Shown: piece by piece, positions 30,682 through 41,644 of the stretch | Numbering within the stretch: the stretch's first letter is position 1 | Layout: each line of letters starts with the position of its first letter | NCBI RefSeq assembly: GCF_000297775.1 | Contig: NZ_JH815516.1 | Span: 133,226-197,225, forward strand | Direction: 5' to 3' | From: Sutterella wadsworthensis 2_1_59BFAA | Lineage (GTDB): Bacteria > Pseudomonadota > Gammaproteobacteria > Burkholderiales > Burkholderiaceae_F | Length of the DNA stretch: 64,000 nt | Position numbers and translations under genes: made by a program | Notes under the pieces: generated by a model | Database searches by the model: none | Told to the model about the DNA's origin: nothing | What the model saw: the letters and a program-made list of their open reading frames with translations, nothing else

Positions 30682-33212
30682 TGGCACAAGTTCCCAACTA
30701 CGGCGGGCCACAGGTCATGCCGAGCCTCCTCGGCTATCGACCGATGTCAACCGAGATTCCGAAAGTTCCCGAGATGGACGTGCAGAAGCCGTTGGCGAAG
30801 GCGTCCGCCAAGCTCGATGACTGGTACTCGAAGTTCCTCGCGGAACAGGATGACGCCCGCGTGACGGAGGCGCTCACGGAGCTTCGTCGCAAAGCGATCG
30901 ACATGGAGTCGGGCGAAGGCGGCTGGGCGAGCCAACTGGGCGCCAACGCGCTTGAGCCGGACCTCGACGGAAAAGGCCTTGTCGAGCGGATGGACTCGGG
31001 GCTTCAGGACTACGGCCAGGAGCTCGCCTCCGGGCTCACCGCGCGTCAGCAGAAGATGTTCGGCGAGAAGGCACAGGCGATCTACACCGCGTCCTACTCC
31101 GGCGTCTCTCAGCACGTCTATCAGCAGGCGGTTGCCCAGAAGAAGGCGGCGCACGAAGGCGCGATTGCGCAGGCCGTGGAGTCGGGCGCAGCGTATGCCG
31201 GCAAGCCTGACATGCTTGCGCAGAGCGCTCATGCGATCCATGAGTCCGCGGATAAGCTCGCCGAGTTCATGGGCTGGACGGCCGAGAACAAGGCGCTCTA
31301 CATCAAGAAGAACATGTCGTCCATGTACATGAACGGCATTGACTCGCTCCTGGCAGGCTCCGATCGAAACCCTGCCGTGGCATATCAGGCGCTCGGGCTT
31401 CTTCGTGCGCATTCGAAGGAGATGCTTGGCTCCGACGTCGCACGTGCTCGTCAGCGCATCAACCCGATCGTGCAGGCGCACGAGGATCGTTTGAAGATCG
31501 AGCGATATGCCGCGGGCTTGGGCGGCAACGGGGAGGTGCTCCGAGGAGGTCTTAGCGAAGCTGTGCTGCGAGGTGTTGTGACGCAGGATTTCGTGAAGAC
31601 TGCCAGGGGGTACGATGCACTTACAGCCATTACGTCCGACGGCGGGCACCAGTCTGTCACCACGAAGGAAGGGGCTCCCGCCGAGTGGAAGCACGGCGCG
31701 TCTCAGCTCACCGTTGAGCAGGGCATGGAGGCGGCCAAGGCGGCCAATCAGCCCTGGGATCCTGAAGCGTTCAAGACCGATCGCAACTACAACGACATGC
31801 TGGGCGTAGCCCGCTACAACGATATGCTCACCGAGTTCGCCGACGAGCACATGGCGATGGCGGGGTACATCACCTCCAAGGAGACCGTGCGCGAGGCTGA
31901 GAAGCAGGCGCAGGAGAAGGGCGGCGTGTGGACGGACTATCTGCCCGAGAAGGCGCAGTCGACGCTCAAGAGCGCTGTGGCGAACATGCGACGTGAGAAG
32001 GAGATTGTCGACGAGGCGACGGGTTCCCGCGTCTCCGCGTTCTCGCCGCAGTATGCGGCCGCGGCGAAGACTTGGCCGACGCCTGACCAGATCCGAGAAG
32101 ACCTTCGTCGGACGGACCCGCGTGCCGCCGCGGATCCGCTCTACTGTGACGAGCTCGTGACGAAGGCGGCTGCGCTGGTCGACCAGAAGAAGCAGTCGTA
32201 CGTGCAGGAGCAGAACAACGTCAAGGCGCAGATCTCGAACGTCCTTTTTAAGACGCATGGCGATCTGTCGCAGGTCCCGCAGGAGCTGGTGGCGCGGCTT
32301 GACGTGAACGAGGCCGCCGGGGTGCAGAAGCTAGCCGCGCATTACCAGAGCGATACGTTCGCTTCTGATCCGCGCGCGCTTGGCAAGCTGAGCGATGACC
32401 GTTTCCTCGTGTCCATGTCTGAGGACGAGCTGACGCTCTACCTGAACCAGCTCAACGGAAAGGATCGTCAGCGCATCCTGACGAGGTATTTCAGCCTCAA
32501 GCAGGGCTCGACTTACGCGGCCGACGATGAGGCGGCACGCAAGCGCCTTGCCGCGATGGGCGTGGTACAGGACCCGTTCGTCATTAGCAGTGAGACGATT
32601 GAACGTGCGCTTAAGCGAAACCCCGAGTACGTGAAGCTGAGGGAAGAGTCGCCGGACGTTGCCAATGCCTACTTGGCGCAGATGCAGGAAGTCCTGAGCC
32701 TGCAAGGGCAAGAGATGGGCAAGAAGCTCAACGAGATCGAAGTGGGGCAGCGGATCAATCTCGCAATGCGCGAGATCACGCCCGTCTCCGAACTGCTCGG
32801 CTCGACGAACAAGGTGGCTAGCATGCTCACAATGGACGATTTGCCGAACCACGGCATGACGGATGCCTACAAGGTCGTCGAGCAGACGGCTGAGCATTGG
32901 CTCAAACAGATCGGCCAGGATCGCAAGCCGACGAAGCAGGAGATGCAGTACGTCCTCACCAAGATCATGCTCGGGGATCAGCGGCTCCGCGTGATGATCC
33001 CGCCGAGCGTGAGTTTCGACGAGCCTTTGATGAAGAAGATCGACACTGCATGGAAGGCGAAGCACGGTAACAGCCCGATGCCGCAGGTCGCCCGTCTGCG
33101 CTACTACCTCATGGCGCGCGCCGGCGGTCAGGTCGGTGAAGGCAGTACGGGCCCATCTTGGCTCGGGCACCAGACGACGTATATGTACGGTTTTGACGAC
33201 GGAGGTAACTGA
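30681..33212 (+). CDS. Internal virion protein (gp15-like ejection protein)
   Basis: The 843-residue protein starts MAQVPNYGGPQVMPSLLGYRP, with overlap to the previous stop. It is largely helical throughout, with no membrane segment and no enzyme motif. Its place between a gp14-like gene and a very large protein, and its size, fit the gp15-type middle ejection protein. An N-terminal DARVTEALTELRRKAIDMESGEGGWASQLGANAL segment with a short MESGEGGW turn occurs in related podovirus proteins. It probably forms part of a trans-envelope conduit. Confidence 0.78.
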   Translation: MAQVPNYGGPQVMPSLLGYRPMSTEIPKVPEMDVQKPLAKASAKLDDWYSKFLAEQDDARVTEALTELRRKAIDMESGEGGWASQLGANALEPDLDGKGLVERMDSGLQDYGQELASGLTARQQKMFGEKAQAIYTASYSGVSQHVYQQAVAQKKAAHEGAIAQAVESGAAYAGKPDMLAQSAHAIHESADKLAEFMGWTAENKALYIKKNMSSMYMNGIDSLLAGSDRNPAVAYQALGLLRAHSKEMLGSDVARARQRINPIVQAHEDRLKIERYAAGLGGNGEVLRGGLSEAVLRGVVTQDFVKTARGYDALTAITSDGGHQSVTTKEGAPAEWKHGASQLTVEQGMEAAKAANQPWDPEAFKTDRNYNDMLGVARYNDMLTEFADEHMAMAGYITSKETVREAEKQAQEKGGVWTDYLPEKAQSTLKSAVANMRREKEIVDEATGSRVSAFSPQYAAAAKTWPTPDQIREDLRRTDPRAAADPLYCDELVTKAAALVDQKKQSYVQEQNNVKAQISNVLFKTHGDLSQVPQELVARLDVNEAAGVQKLAAHYQSDTFASDPRALGKLSDDRFLVSMSEDELTLYLNQLNGKDRQRILTRYFSLKQGSTYAADDEAARKRLAAMGVVQDPFVISSETIERALKRNPEYVKLREESPDVANAYLAQMQEVLSLQGQEMGKKLNEIEVGQRINLAMREITPVSELLGSTNKVASMLTMDDLPNHGMTDAYKVVEQTAEHWLKQIGQDRKPTKQEMQYVLTKIMLGDQRLRVMIPPSVSFDEPLMKKIDTAWKAKHGNSPMPQVARLRYYLMARAGGQVGEGSTGPSWLGHQTTYMYGFDDGGN

Positions 33213-36200
33213 TGGATTTCATTGAGCGCATGATTGCGCAGGATGGTGCGGCGCAGGCTCAGACCGACTACGAGCAGGCGCTCATGGACCCTGAGACGCC
33301 TGAGCAGGCGGCTGTGCGGCTTCGCAAGGCGCGTGTCTTCGACATGACACCTGAAGAGACGCCGACGCTTACGCCAGCAGAAGAGGCGGCCGAGAAGGCG
33401 CGGGCGGTCAATTGGGCGACGATGTACACCGAGGCCCCGACCCTCATGGAGAAGCTCTCCGAGCCCGCCTTCGCCAATCTCGTCAAGAATGACCTGTCGT
33501 CTATGGGCGTTCGTGAGAAGCTGATCTGGTCAATGGCGCCCGATACGGGCGAGAAGGATTCGATCTGGGGGACGGTTCGCAACGCCTTCACCAGGAACAG
33601 CTTCTCTGGCGATGCAACCTCGTTCTTCGGCTCGGCTTCAGATGCGGAGGCGTACTCCAAGGAGCTCCGCCGCATCCAAGAGATCGAAGACGAGATCGCG
33701 CAGGGCAAGGACGTGGCGTACCGTTTTGCCACTGCAGAAGACGAGACGGGTCAAGTGGGGCTCGCCGCTTTCATGGCGGGGAAAGAGGGCATGAAGGCCC
33801 GCATCGCGGAGCAGATCGAGAAGGCGTCCGAGCGCACAGCGCGTCTCACACGCTACGCTTCTTTCTTCCCCAGCGCCCAGGCGACGCAGGAGATGATGGC
33901 GCAGGACTCCTTCTCGGGGGTGATGAGCGCACTGGCGAAAGACCCGCTTACGGTCCTTGCCGATTTGGGCGTGGGTTCGCTGACCCAGAACGCGCCCTCG
34001 CTCCTCGCGCTGCCGATCCTAGGGGCGGGTGGCATTCCCGCGCAGATGGCGGGCACGTTCGGGCTCTCCTACTCCATGGACAAAAACGCGAGCGTACTCG
34101 AGAACTTGGCGGATGCAGGCATCGACCTCACCGATCCGAAGTCAATTGCGTCGGCCTACCTTGATCCGACGAAACGCGACATGCTCAAGAACGCCATTGA
34201 CCGTGCAGAGAAGCACGCCGCGGCGACGGCGCTTTTCGATGCCGCATCGGTCGGATTGGCAGGCGTCTCCATGGTGCCGAAGTCCGCCACGCGTCAGATG
34301 CTCGACACGGCGTACAAGCGCGAGTTCGCCAACATGGCCCTGCAGATGCCTGTGCAGGGTGCGATGGGCGGCGCAGGCGAAGCGCTGGGGCAGTATCTTT
34401 CCGACGGCGAGATCTCCTCGTGGGCTGATGTCGTGGCCGAAGTGGTGGGCGAACAGTTCACCGCGCCGGTCGAAGTCCTCACCACGGGTATGAAGGCGCG
34501 CGCCGCGATTGCCCGCGAAGAAGAGCGTGCTCGCCGAAACGCCGAGGCCATGAAGGAGCTGAGCGAAACGCAGTCGGCTGTCGACGAGCTCGATCCCGAG
34601 ACTGCCGCCGCTTACGAGCAGGAAGTGGCGCGACGAGCGGGCGTTGAGGCGATCGAGTTCGATGCGAACTCCTTCCACCAGCGGGGGCTCGACAAGAAGT
34701 TCTCGAGTGTTCCTGAGGTGGCGCAGCAGATGCCGGAGGCGCTCGCCACGGGCGGGACGATCAAGGTGCCGATCGGCAAGGTGAAGGCGATGGTGCAGGA
34801 GGACGAGTCCGTCCTCGAGCTCATGTCGGTCGGCGGCTCCCTCTCCATTGAGGAGGTGAAGGACGTTAAGGGCGCCGTCGAGCTGCAGGCGACGCAGGCG
34901 GCGGGCAAAGCGTTCCGAGACGAGCTCTCCGAGGTGGGGCGTATCGTCGGCAACGGCATCCGTGCGCTCAAGGTGCCGAAGGAGGAGGCGCGCAACCTGC
35001 AGGCGCTCATCCAGACGCAGGTGGCGAACATCGCACGTCAGGTGAATATGTCTCCTAAGGCGCTGTGGGAAAAGTACGGCGGCAAGTTCGTCATGGGCAA
35101 CGGAGAGAACGGTGTCAACGGCGAATACTTTCCGTCGCTTCGCATCGTCGCCCGCTGGAACGGCGCCGATCGCTCCACGCTTCTCCACGAGACGGGGCAT
35201 CTTTTCCTCGACATGCGCACGCAGATCGCGGCGGACGTCATGCAGAACAAGGACATGCCCGACGACATGAAGGCGTATGTGCAGTCCGTGAACGACACCC
35301 TCGCCTGGCTTGGCGTCAAGGACGTGCAGACGTGGGCGGCCATGAAGCCTGAGGATCAGCGCGCGGCGCATGAGAAGTTCGCCCGCACGTTCGAGGCGTA
35401 CATGCTCGAAGGTGAAGCGCCGTCCCAGAAGCTCACGCTCGCCTTCCGAGAGTACGGCCGCTGGCTCCAGGACATCTACACCGTGGCGGAGAACGTCCCC
35501 GGGTCCGCGCTCAATGACGACGTGAAGGCGATGTTCGACGCCATGTTCGTCGCCAAGGAGGACGTGATGGAGTCGATGGTGCGACAGGCGGCGCAGCCCC
35601 TCTTTACGGCACAGGACGAGTCCGGTCTTTCGACGGAGGAGTGGATCGCCTATCAGGAGGCGCAGCAGGCAGTCGGCGCGCAGGCCGAGGCCGAGCTCAC
35701 CGCTCGCAACATCCGCCTGCAGAAGGTTGTCAAGAACATGCGCAACAAGCTCGTACGCGAGTTGAAGAAGGAGCGCAAGGGGCGCATCGCAGAGATTCGT
35801 GCGCAGGTCTCGGAGGAGTTCAAGAAGACGCGCGTCTACCACGCGTGGAACTCTCTGGTGAACGGCAACGAGAAAGACGGGGAGAAGATCCGATGGAAGC
35901 TCGCCTTCGAAGACCTGAGACAGGTCGGCTATACGCCGCGTCAGATCAAGAAGCTCCATGAAGCCCGCATCGCTTCGCCCCAGTCTTTCCGTCAGCCCGA
36001 GAAACTCGAGGACATTGCGCAGGCGTTCGGTTACCCCAACTCGAACGAAATGGTAGATGACCTTCTTGCCCATCTCGACCCTGAAGCGGCCATCGACGCC
36101 TTGACGGTCGAGCGCCTGGTGGAGGAATCCCCTGAGCTCGCCGACGAGTCGACCATGCGCGACATGGCTGACGCCGCGACGTTCAACGATGCGAAGATCA

Positions 36201-38938
36201 AGGTGGTTTCCACGGAGCTCGCCGCGATGGAGAAAGCGCTCAACGGGCAGGCGCGTACCGAAAGCAAGGCCATCGATGCGTTCGCCTATTCGGTTGTGCA
36301 GGATATGAAGATCGCCGGCCTCAAGCCCGCTTCGTTCGCCCGTGCGGCCAACCGTGCCGCCCGAAACGCGCGCAAGGCGTGGGCGAAGGGCGCCGTGGCG
36401 GAGGCCGTGGCGTTCAAGCGTCAGGAGCTCTACCAGGCGGCGTTGGCCAAACATGCCCGACAGTCGCTTATGCGCATCTCGAAGTCTGTGCGCGGCTTCA
36501 AGAAGTTCAAGGTTGCAACGCATCGCGCCATGGATACGCGCGTTCTCGAAGTGCTCCAACGTGCGCTTGTGAACATGGGTTTCGTGGACGCGAAGGACGT
36601 GCACGTCAACGATCCGGACGCCTCCTTCTATGACAAGGTGAAGGAGCTCGAGAACGAGCTTGAACATGGGCTCGAAATCACGAGCAACATGACGCGGGCT
36701 ATCGCGGACCGCGACACCTCTGCGCTTGAGACTGTTGGTGGCATGAACAGCTTCATCGATGCGATCCAGTTGCTGGAGGCTCAAGCTCGTCGAGAGAAGC
36801 ATATCTCCACCGTCATGGGCAACGAGCTTCTCGAGGACACGCTAGAGCGCGCTGCCAAGGTGGTGCAGGAGACCGCTGTCGCGCACGGCCGCGACGCGAA
36901 GAAGTGGCACGAACAGCTCGGCATGTCGAAGCGCTTCGCAGAGATGGTCGAACGCTTCGGCCTCGTGCATGCAAGAGCGGCCAGGCTTGTGGCGACGCTC
37001 GAAGGCGGATGGGAAGGACTCCTCGCCAAGCTCTTCATCTATCCCGCCGACAAGTGCGTTACGAAGGAGGAAGAGCTCAAGTCCAAGTACGCCATGAAGC
37101 TCGACAAGATCCTCAGGCCTTTGAAGGAGTCTCTGACCGACCTGAAGGCCAAGACGAGCAAAACCTTCAACCACGCGTTCACCACGCAGGAGGTGTTCGT
37201 TCTTCTCCTCAACTACGGCAATGAAGGCAATCGTCAGCGAGCGCTTTCCACGATGACGTACCACACCGACTACAAGTTCTTTGAGGGCTTGGACAAGAGT
37301 GATCCGTCCTACGAAGCGAAGCTCGCCGAAGCACAGGCAAGAGCCGATCAGCTCATGGCGGCGTTCTTCGCGGAGTACCTGACGGAAGAGCACTACAAGG
37401 CGGCGGAGGCCGTCTGGGCGCTTTTCGACGACATCAAGGAGTCGTCAGGCAAAACGTACAGACGCATCGTGGGGCGCGAGCCGGATTGGGTCGAGCCGAC
37501 GGCAGTCCGCGTGATTACGCCCGAAGGCGTTCGCACCCTGACGGGCGGATATTACCCGATCTCGTACGACCGTGAGTCCAGTCTCCACGGGAAGGATGTG
37601 GGCGAGATCCAGGGCATGGAGGACCTGAAGCCGCTCATGGGCGCAGGCGGTGTCGCCGACGGGTGGTCGAAGTCGCGAGCCAAACACTTCGACAAGCCGC
37701 TCGTCATGACCAGTCGCGCCATGTTCGAAGGGCTTGATGAGCAGATCCATTACATCGCGTGGGCTGAGTTCGTCAACAGCACTCGCAAGCTTCTGAAGAA
37801 GGAAGGCGCGTTCGCGCAGGCCGTCCATCAGCACTACGGCGCCCGCTACTTCAAGGCGCTCGAGGACTGGGTGAAGGACTGCCGCAACGGGAACCACGGT
37901 CAGACTTCGCCTTCGGACATGATCCCGAACGAGTTGCGCCGCGGTGTCTCTCTTGCCGGTGTTGGTTTGAACTTCGGTACGGCAGCGCTCCAGCTCGTGG
38001 GCTTCACGCAGTCCGTTGCCTACCTCGGGCCTAAGTGGGCCGGAAGAGGCGTGAGTGAATTCATCCGCCTCGGCATTACTGGCGGCGCGTACAAGGCTGT
38101 GGCGGGGAAATCCACCATGATGCGCAACCGCATGCGCACCCAGTTCCGAGAACTCACCGAAGTGCAGGCGAAGCTCAATGGCGGGCAGGGGGAGCTGAAG
38201 GACAGAATGATGCGTCTTGCGTACATGCCGCTCTCCGTCATGCAGATGGCGGTCGACCTCCCCACTTGGCTTGGCGCGTATGAGAAGGCCTTGGCGGAGC
38301 GGAACGGCGAGGAGATGGCGGTCCTGATCGCGGACCGTGCGGTTAAGAACTCCCAGGGGTCCGGTAGCTTGGCGGACTTGTCGGCCATTGAGCGAGGGAG
38401 CGCTTGGTCGAAACTCTTCACGGTCTTCTACACGTTCTTCAACACGGCGCTCAACCTTGCCGCCGTGAGCTTCAAGACGGAGAAGGGGTTCAAGCGTGCG
38501 GGCACTCTCCTGATGGTGCTCGTCATGCAGCCTGTCATCGAAGGGTTCTTGCGAAGCGCCATCGGTAGCGCACTCGGGGAGGATGATGACGATTGGCTTG
38601 AGAAGGCCGTCAAGGCGTCCGGCTCGAGCGTGGTCTCCTTCAATCTCGGTCTTCTCGTGGGCGTTCGCGAACTGGCCTATCTCACCACTGACTATGGCTA
38701 CCGCGGCCCGTCGGGTCTTCGCAAGATTACCGACTTCGGTCGAGCCTACAACGCGACGGTGCACGCCATCGAGAACGGCGAGGTCTCCGAGGCAGACGTG
38801 AAGGCGTGGGTGAGCTTCGGCGGAACCATGGCGCCGTACCCGGTCACGCCGATCAACCGCGCGATCTCCGGCGCCAACGCGCTCTACAACGACGAGACTG
38901 ATAACCCGCTTGCGCTTCTCACCGGGCACTCCAAGTAG
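33212..38938 (+). CDS. Very large internal virion/ejection protein with HETGH zincin motif
   Basis: This 1,908-residue protein is the largest in the window. The first 640 residues are mostly helical with a hydrophobic glycine-rich segment (VGSLTQNAPSLLALPILGAGGIPAQMAGTFG, near 255-285). At residues 655-668 STLLHETGHLFLDM gives an HExxH-type zinc site, as in polyvalent proteins. A long coiled-coil region rich in Glu and Ala follows. Near the C-terminus are likely membrane segments (TLLMVLVMQPVIEGFLRSAIGS and VVSFNLGLLVGVREL). By position it matches the T7 gp16 role, but no lytic transglycosylase motif is seen; the zincin could replace it as the wall- or protein-cutting activity. That is inference. 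Confidence 0.85.
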   Translation: MDFIERMIAQDGAAQAQTDYEQALMDPETPEQAAVRLRKARVFDMTPEETPTLTPAEEAAEKARAVNWATMYTEAPTLMEKLSEPAFANLVKNDLSSMGVREKLIWSMAPDTGEKDSIWGTVRNAFTRNSFSGDATSFFGSASDAEAYSKELRRIQEIEDEIAQGKDVAYRFATAEDETGQVGLAAFMAGKEGMKARIAEQIEKASERTARLTRYASFFPSAQATQEMMAQDSFSGVMSALAKDPLTVLADLGVGSLTQNAPSLLALPILGAGGIPAQMAGTFGLSYSMDKNASVLENLADAGIDLTDPKSIASAYLDPTKRDMLKNAIDRAEKHAAATALFDAASVGLAGVSMVPKSATRQMLDTAYKREFANMALQMPVQGAMGGAGEALGQYLSDGEISSWADVVAEVVGEQFTAPVEVLTTGMKARAAIAREEERARRNAEAMKELSETQSAVDELDPETAAAYEQEVARRAGVEAIEFDANSFHQRGLDKKFSSVPEVAQQMPEALATGGTIKVPIGKVKAMVQEDESVLELMSVGGSLSIEEVKDVKGAVELQATQAAGKAFRDELSEVGRIVGNGIRALKVPKEEARNLQALIQTQVANIARQVNMSPKALWEKYGGKFVMGNGENGVNGEYFPSLRIVARWNGADRSTLLHETGHLFLDMRTQIAADVMQNKDMPDDMKAYVQSVNDTLAWLGVKDVQTWAAMKPEDQRAAHEKFARTFEAYMLEGEAPSQKLTLAFREYGRWLQDIYTVAENVPGSALNDDVKAMFDAMFVAKEDVMESMVRQAAQPLFTAQDESGLSTEEWIAYQEAQQAVGAQAEAELTARNIRLQKVVKNMRNKLVRELKKERKGRIAEIRAQVSEEFKKTRVYHAWNSLVNGNEKDGEKIRWKLAFEDLRQVGYTPRQIKKLHEARIASPQSFRQPEKLEDIAQAFGYPNSNEMVDDLLAHLDPEAAIDALTVERLVEESPELADESTMRDMADAATFNDAKIKVVSTELAAMEKALNGQARTESKAIDAFAYSVVQDMKIAGLKPASFARAANRAARNARKAWAKGAVAEAVAFKRQELYQAALAKHARQSLMRISKSVRGFKKFKVATHRAMDTRVLEVLQRALVNMGFVDAKDVHVNDPDASFYDKVKELENELEHGLEITSNMTRAIADRDTSALETVGGMNSFIDAIQLLEAQARREKHISTVMGNELLEDTLERAAKVVQETAVAHGRDAKKWHEQLGMSKRFAEMVERFGLVHARAARLVATLEGGWEGLLAKLFIYPADKCVTKEEELKSKYAMKLDKILRPLKESLTDLKAKTSKTFNHAFTTQEVFVLLLNYGNEGNRQRALSTMTYHTDYKFFEGLDKSDPSYEAKLAEAQARADQLMAAFFAEYLTEEHYKAAEAVWALFDDIKESSGKTYRRIVGREPDWVEPTAVRVITPEGVRTLTGGYYPISYDRESSLHGKDVGEIQGMEDLKPLMGAGGVADGWSKSRAKHFDKPLVMTSRAMFEGLDEQIHYIAWAEFVNSTRKLLKKEGAFAQAVHQHYGARYFKALEDWVKDCRNGNHGQTSPSDMIPNELRRGVSLAGVGLNFGTAALQLVGFTQSVAYLGPKWAGRGVSEFIRLGITGGAYKAVAGKSTMMRNRMRTQFRELTEVQAKLNGGQGELKDRMMRLAYMPLSVMQMAVDLPTWLGAYEKALAERNGEEMAVLIADRAVKNSQGSGSLADLSAIERGSAWSKLFTVFYTFFNTALNLAAVSFKTEKGFKRAGTLLMVLVMQPVIEGFLRSAIGSALGEDDDDWLEKAVKASGSSVVSFNLGLLVGVRELAYLTTDYGYRGPSGLRKITDFGRAYNATVHAIENGEVSEADVKAWVSFGGTMAPYPVTPINRAISGANALYNDETDNPLALLTGHSK

Positions 38939-38939
38939 T

Positions 38940-38950
38940 GGGTGCATGAG
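38940..38950 (+). promoter_or_regulatory. GGGTGCATGAG element, copy 4
   Basis: The element starts two bases after the stop of the 1,908-residue gene, in an AAGTAGT context. The sequence after it, GGCGTGTGACAAAGTA, resembles that after copy 2. It precedes the tail fibre block. Confidence 0.65.
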
Positions 38951-38995
38951 AGAAAAGGCGTGTGACAAAGTACAGGCATTGCGAGGATTTTTGCC

Positions 38996-41644
38996 ATGTC
39001 AGTACAAAACATCACACGCCGAGCAGGGCCGTACGTGGGCACCGGGCTCGTCTCCGCGTACACCTTCGCGTTCAAGGTCTTCCGATCAGAAGACGTGAAG
39101 GTGGTTCGGTCCGAGTCCGCTGATGCCAGCGCGCAGGATGAGGCACTTAAGTTCGGCACCGACTACACTGTCAAGCTCAACGCCAACCAGGACGAAAAGG
39201 CGGGCGGCACCGTCACGCTTGCCTCCCCATTGGCGGAGGGCTTGCGTCTGTCCATCTTGTCGGCGATTACGCCGGACCAGCAGATGGTGCTCACCAACCA
39301 TGACGGTATGCTCCCGACGACGCTCAACGACTCTGCGGACAAAGCGATCGCGCTCATCCAGGAGTTGAAGGAAGCAGTCGGCCGCACCCTGCGCGTGCCT
39401 GCTTCTTCGGACAAGACGCCCGAGGACCTGACCGAAGAGCTTCTGTCCGCTCAGAACGACGCCCGCAAATACGCCGACGCGGCTCAGCAGTCCGCCGAAG
39501 AAGCGAAGAAGTCCGAGCTGAAGACCGCCGAGTACGCCGAAGCCGCAACCGCCATCGTCCCGTTCAAGGCCGAGATCAAGACCGTTGCGGACAACATCGA
39601 GACGATCAAGACCGTTGGGCAGAACGTCGAGTCCGTCAAGTCGGTGGCGTCCATCAAGGACGAGACCGTGGCAGTGGCAGGAGCACTTGACGACATCGGT
39701 ACGGCGGCTGCGCCCGAGAACCTCGAGGCCTATAAGACCGTCGCCTCGATCAAGGATCAGGTCGTCACCGATGCGGAGATCGCCAGCGAGATTATGGCGG
39801 TCGCTGGCATGAAGAATCATGTCGTTACCGTATCGACGAACATCGATGACGTGAAGGATGTGTCCGCCAACATGGACAAGATCGGCGCTGTCGCGGGCGA
39901 TCTGCAGGGTGGCAAGTGCGTGCCCGTGAAGTTCTCCGCAGGGCGTCTGACCGATGAGCCTTCGCAGGACTGCACTGCCGAGGGCGGCAACATCAAGACT
40001 GTGGCGGACCACATCGTTGCTGTCGACAAGGTGGCGGGCGCTGTCGATGACGGAACGCTCGAGAAGGCCGCAAACTCTGTTGAGGCAAGCGCAGAGAATG
40101 CTCTTCGTGCTGAGGCTGCGCGGGTTGGTGCAGAGTCTGCCAACGCGTCTGCGCAGTCCGCGAAGACATCGGCAGAGCAGTCCGCGGCGTCCGCAGGTTC
40201 GAGCGCTACGACTGCGAAGGCGTGGGCAACCCAGATGGGCACGCCTGTCGAGGGCGATCTCTACAGCTCAAAGCACTACGCCGAGGTTGCGTCTGGTGCG
40301 GCGGGATCTTCGAGCGAAGTGCTCGCCGAAGTCAAGAAGGCCGGTCAGGATGCCGTCGCGGCCATCACGCAGGAGGGCGGCACGCAGGTTGCCGCTGTCA
40401 CGGCGGAAGGTCAGAAGCAGGTCAAGGCTGTGGAGACCGCTGGCTCTACGCAAGTCGGTGCCGTCAACGCCGCGGGGGCCGCTCAAGTTAAGGCGGTCGA
40501 GACGGCGGGCGCTACGCAGACTGCCAACGCAAAGGCTCAGGCCGATGCCGCGGCGGCTTCTGCTACTGCGGCAGCCAACGCCAAGAAGGCGGCGGAGACG
40601 GCCAAGACGGGAGCTGATACGGCCAGGAGCGGTGCGGAGTCAGCAAAGACTGCGGCCGTGACGGCGCAGGGCATGGCCGAGACCGCGGCCAACACTGCGA
40701 CGACCAAGGCGACTGAGGCTACGACGAAGGCGAGCGAGGCGGCGAAGTCGGCGCAGGCGGCGGCAGAGTCTGCAAAGACGGCGGCCTACGCCATGCGCCT
40801 GACGTCGGCCAACATGAGTGCGAGCGGCACTGCTGCAATCTCCTCGCTCACGCCTTCTACCAATGCGAAGGTTGGCGACACGGTGATCGACCCCGATGGC
40901 GAGGTCTTCTCGATCACTGCGGTCTCTGGGGGCAACTTCACCGTGGGCGCGAAACTCACGAGCCTCAAGGGCCCTCAGGGCATTCGGGGAGCGAAGGGCG
41001 ACACGGGTCCTCAGGGCGCTCAGGGACCTCAGGGCCTGAAGGGCGACACGGGACCTCAGGGCGTGCAGGGCCCACGGGGGCCGCAGGGCGACACGGGAGC
41101 ACCACTCTCGATCAAGGGTAGCTTTCCGACGCTCGACGAGCTTCAGGAGCAGCACCCCGTCGGTCAGCTGGGCGACGCCTACATGGTCGGCACGCACCTC
41201 TACTCGTGGAATGGCTCGGCATGGCAGGACGTCGGCGACATCAAAGGCCCTAAGGGCGACAAGGGCGATGTGGGTCCTCAGGGTGTTCAGGGGGTCCAGG
41301 GGCCTAAAGGTGACGCGGGCGCAAAGGGTGAGACCGGCGCTACCGGCCCTAAGGGTGCACAAGGGCCGCAGGGTATCCAGGGCATTCAGGGTGAGAGGGG
41401 CGCAACTGGCGCGGCAGGTGCCAACGCCACTATCACTGGTGCTACGGCTTCGGTGGACGCCACAACGGGCACGCCTAAGGTGACTGTGACGGTGGGCGGG
41501 ACCGCTCAGGCAAGGACATTCGCATTCGCTTTCACGGGTCTAAAGGGCGCAACGGGCCCCGCAGGCACGACGACGTGGGCGGGCATCACTGGCAAGCCTG
41601 CCTACTTCACTGGCAAGGGCATTTCTATGGGGAGGTTGCCGTAA
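38996..41644 (+). CDS. Tail fibre protein with T7 gp17-like N-terminus and collagen-like repeats
   Basis: The 882-residue protein opens with [33 protein letters not shown], the particle-binding domain of T7-type tail fibres. A long Ala/Glu/Lys/Thr-rich region of coiled-coil repeats (about residues 140-610) follows. Two collagen-like blocks of Gly-X-Y triplets (about 660-702 and 755-800) flank a beta-rich insert with [43 protein letters not shown]. The end contains TATVSVDATTG-like beta repeats and a short [14 protein letters not shown] linker. It should be the main fibre shaft, with the tip made by downstream genes. Confidence 0.9.
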   Translation: MSVQNITRRAGPYVGTGLVSAYTFAFKVFRSEDVKVVRSESADASAQDEALKFGTDYTVKLNANQDEKAGGTVTLASPLAEGLRLSILSAITPDQQMVLTNHDGMLPTTLNDSADKAIALIQELKEAVGRTLRVPASSDKTPEDLTEELLSAQNDARKYADAAQQSAEEAKKSELKTAEYAEAATAIVPFKAEIKTVADNIETIKTVGQNVESVKSVASIKDETVAVAGALDDIGTAAAPENLEAYKTVASIKDQVVTDAEIASEIMAVAGMKNHVVTVSTNIDDVKDVSANMDKIGAVAGDLQGGKCVPVKFSAGRLTDEPSQDCTAEGGNIKTVADHIVAVDKVAGAVDDGTLEKAANSVEASAENALRAEAARVGAESANASAQSAKTSAEQSAASAGSSATTAKAWATQMGTPVEGDLYSSKHYAEVASGAAGSSSEVLAEVKKAGQDAVAAITQEGGTQVAAVTAEGQKQVKAVETAGSTQVGAVNAAGAAQVKAVETAGATQTANAKAQADAAAASATAAANAKKAAETAKTGADTARSGAESAKTAAVTAQGMAETAANTATTKATEATTKASEAAKSAQAAAESAKTAAYAMRLTSANMSASGTAAISSLTPSTNAKVGDTVIDPDGEVFSITAVSGGNFTVGAKLTSLKGPQGIRGAKGDTGPQGAQGPQGLKGDTGPQGVQGPRGPQGDTGAPLSIKGSFPTLDELQEQHPVGQLGDAYMVGTHLYSWNGSAWQDVGDIKGPKGDKGDVGPQGVQGVQGPKGDAGAKGETGATGPKGAQGPQGIQGIQGERGATGAAGANATITGATASVDATTGTPKVTVTVGGTAQARTFAFAFTGLKGATGPAGTTTWAGITGKPAYFTGKGISMGRLP

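Noticed and set aside
34142-36802. Long minus-strand frame opposite the large ejection protein gene
   Set aside because: It is an arginine-, leucine- and histidine-rich shadow of the real gene in G+C-rich DNA, without a ribosome binding site or neighbours.
39470-40800. Repetitive DNA in the tail fibre gene as a CRISPR array or tandem satellite
   Set aside because: The repeats are coding (alanine-rich coiled coil and collagen-like triplets), vary in length and stay in frame; there are no conserved repeats with unique spacers.
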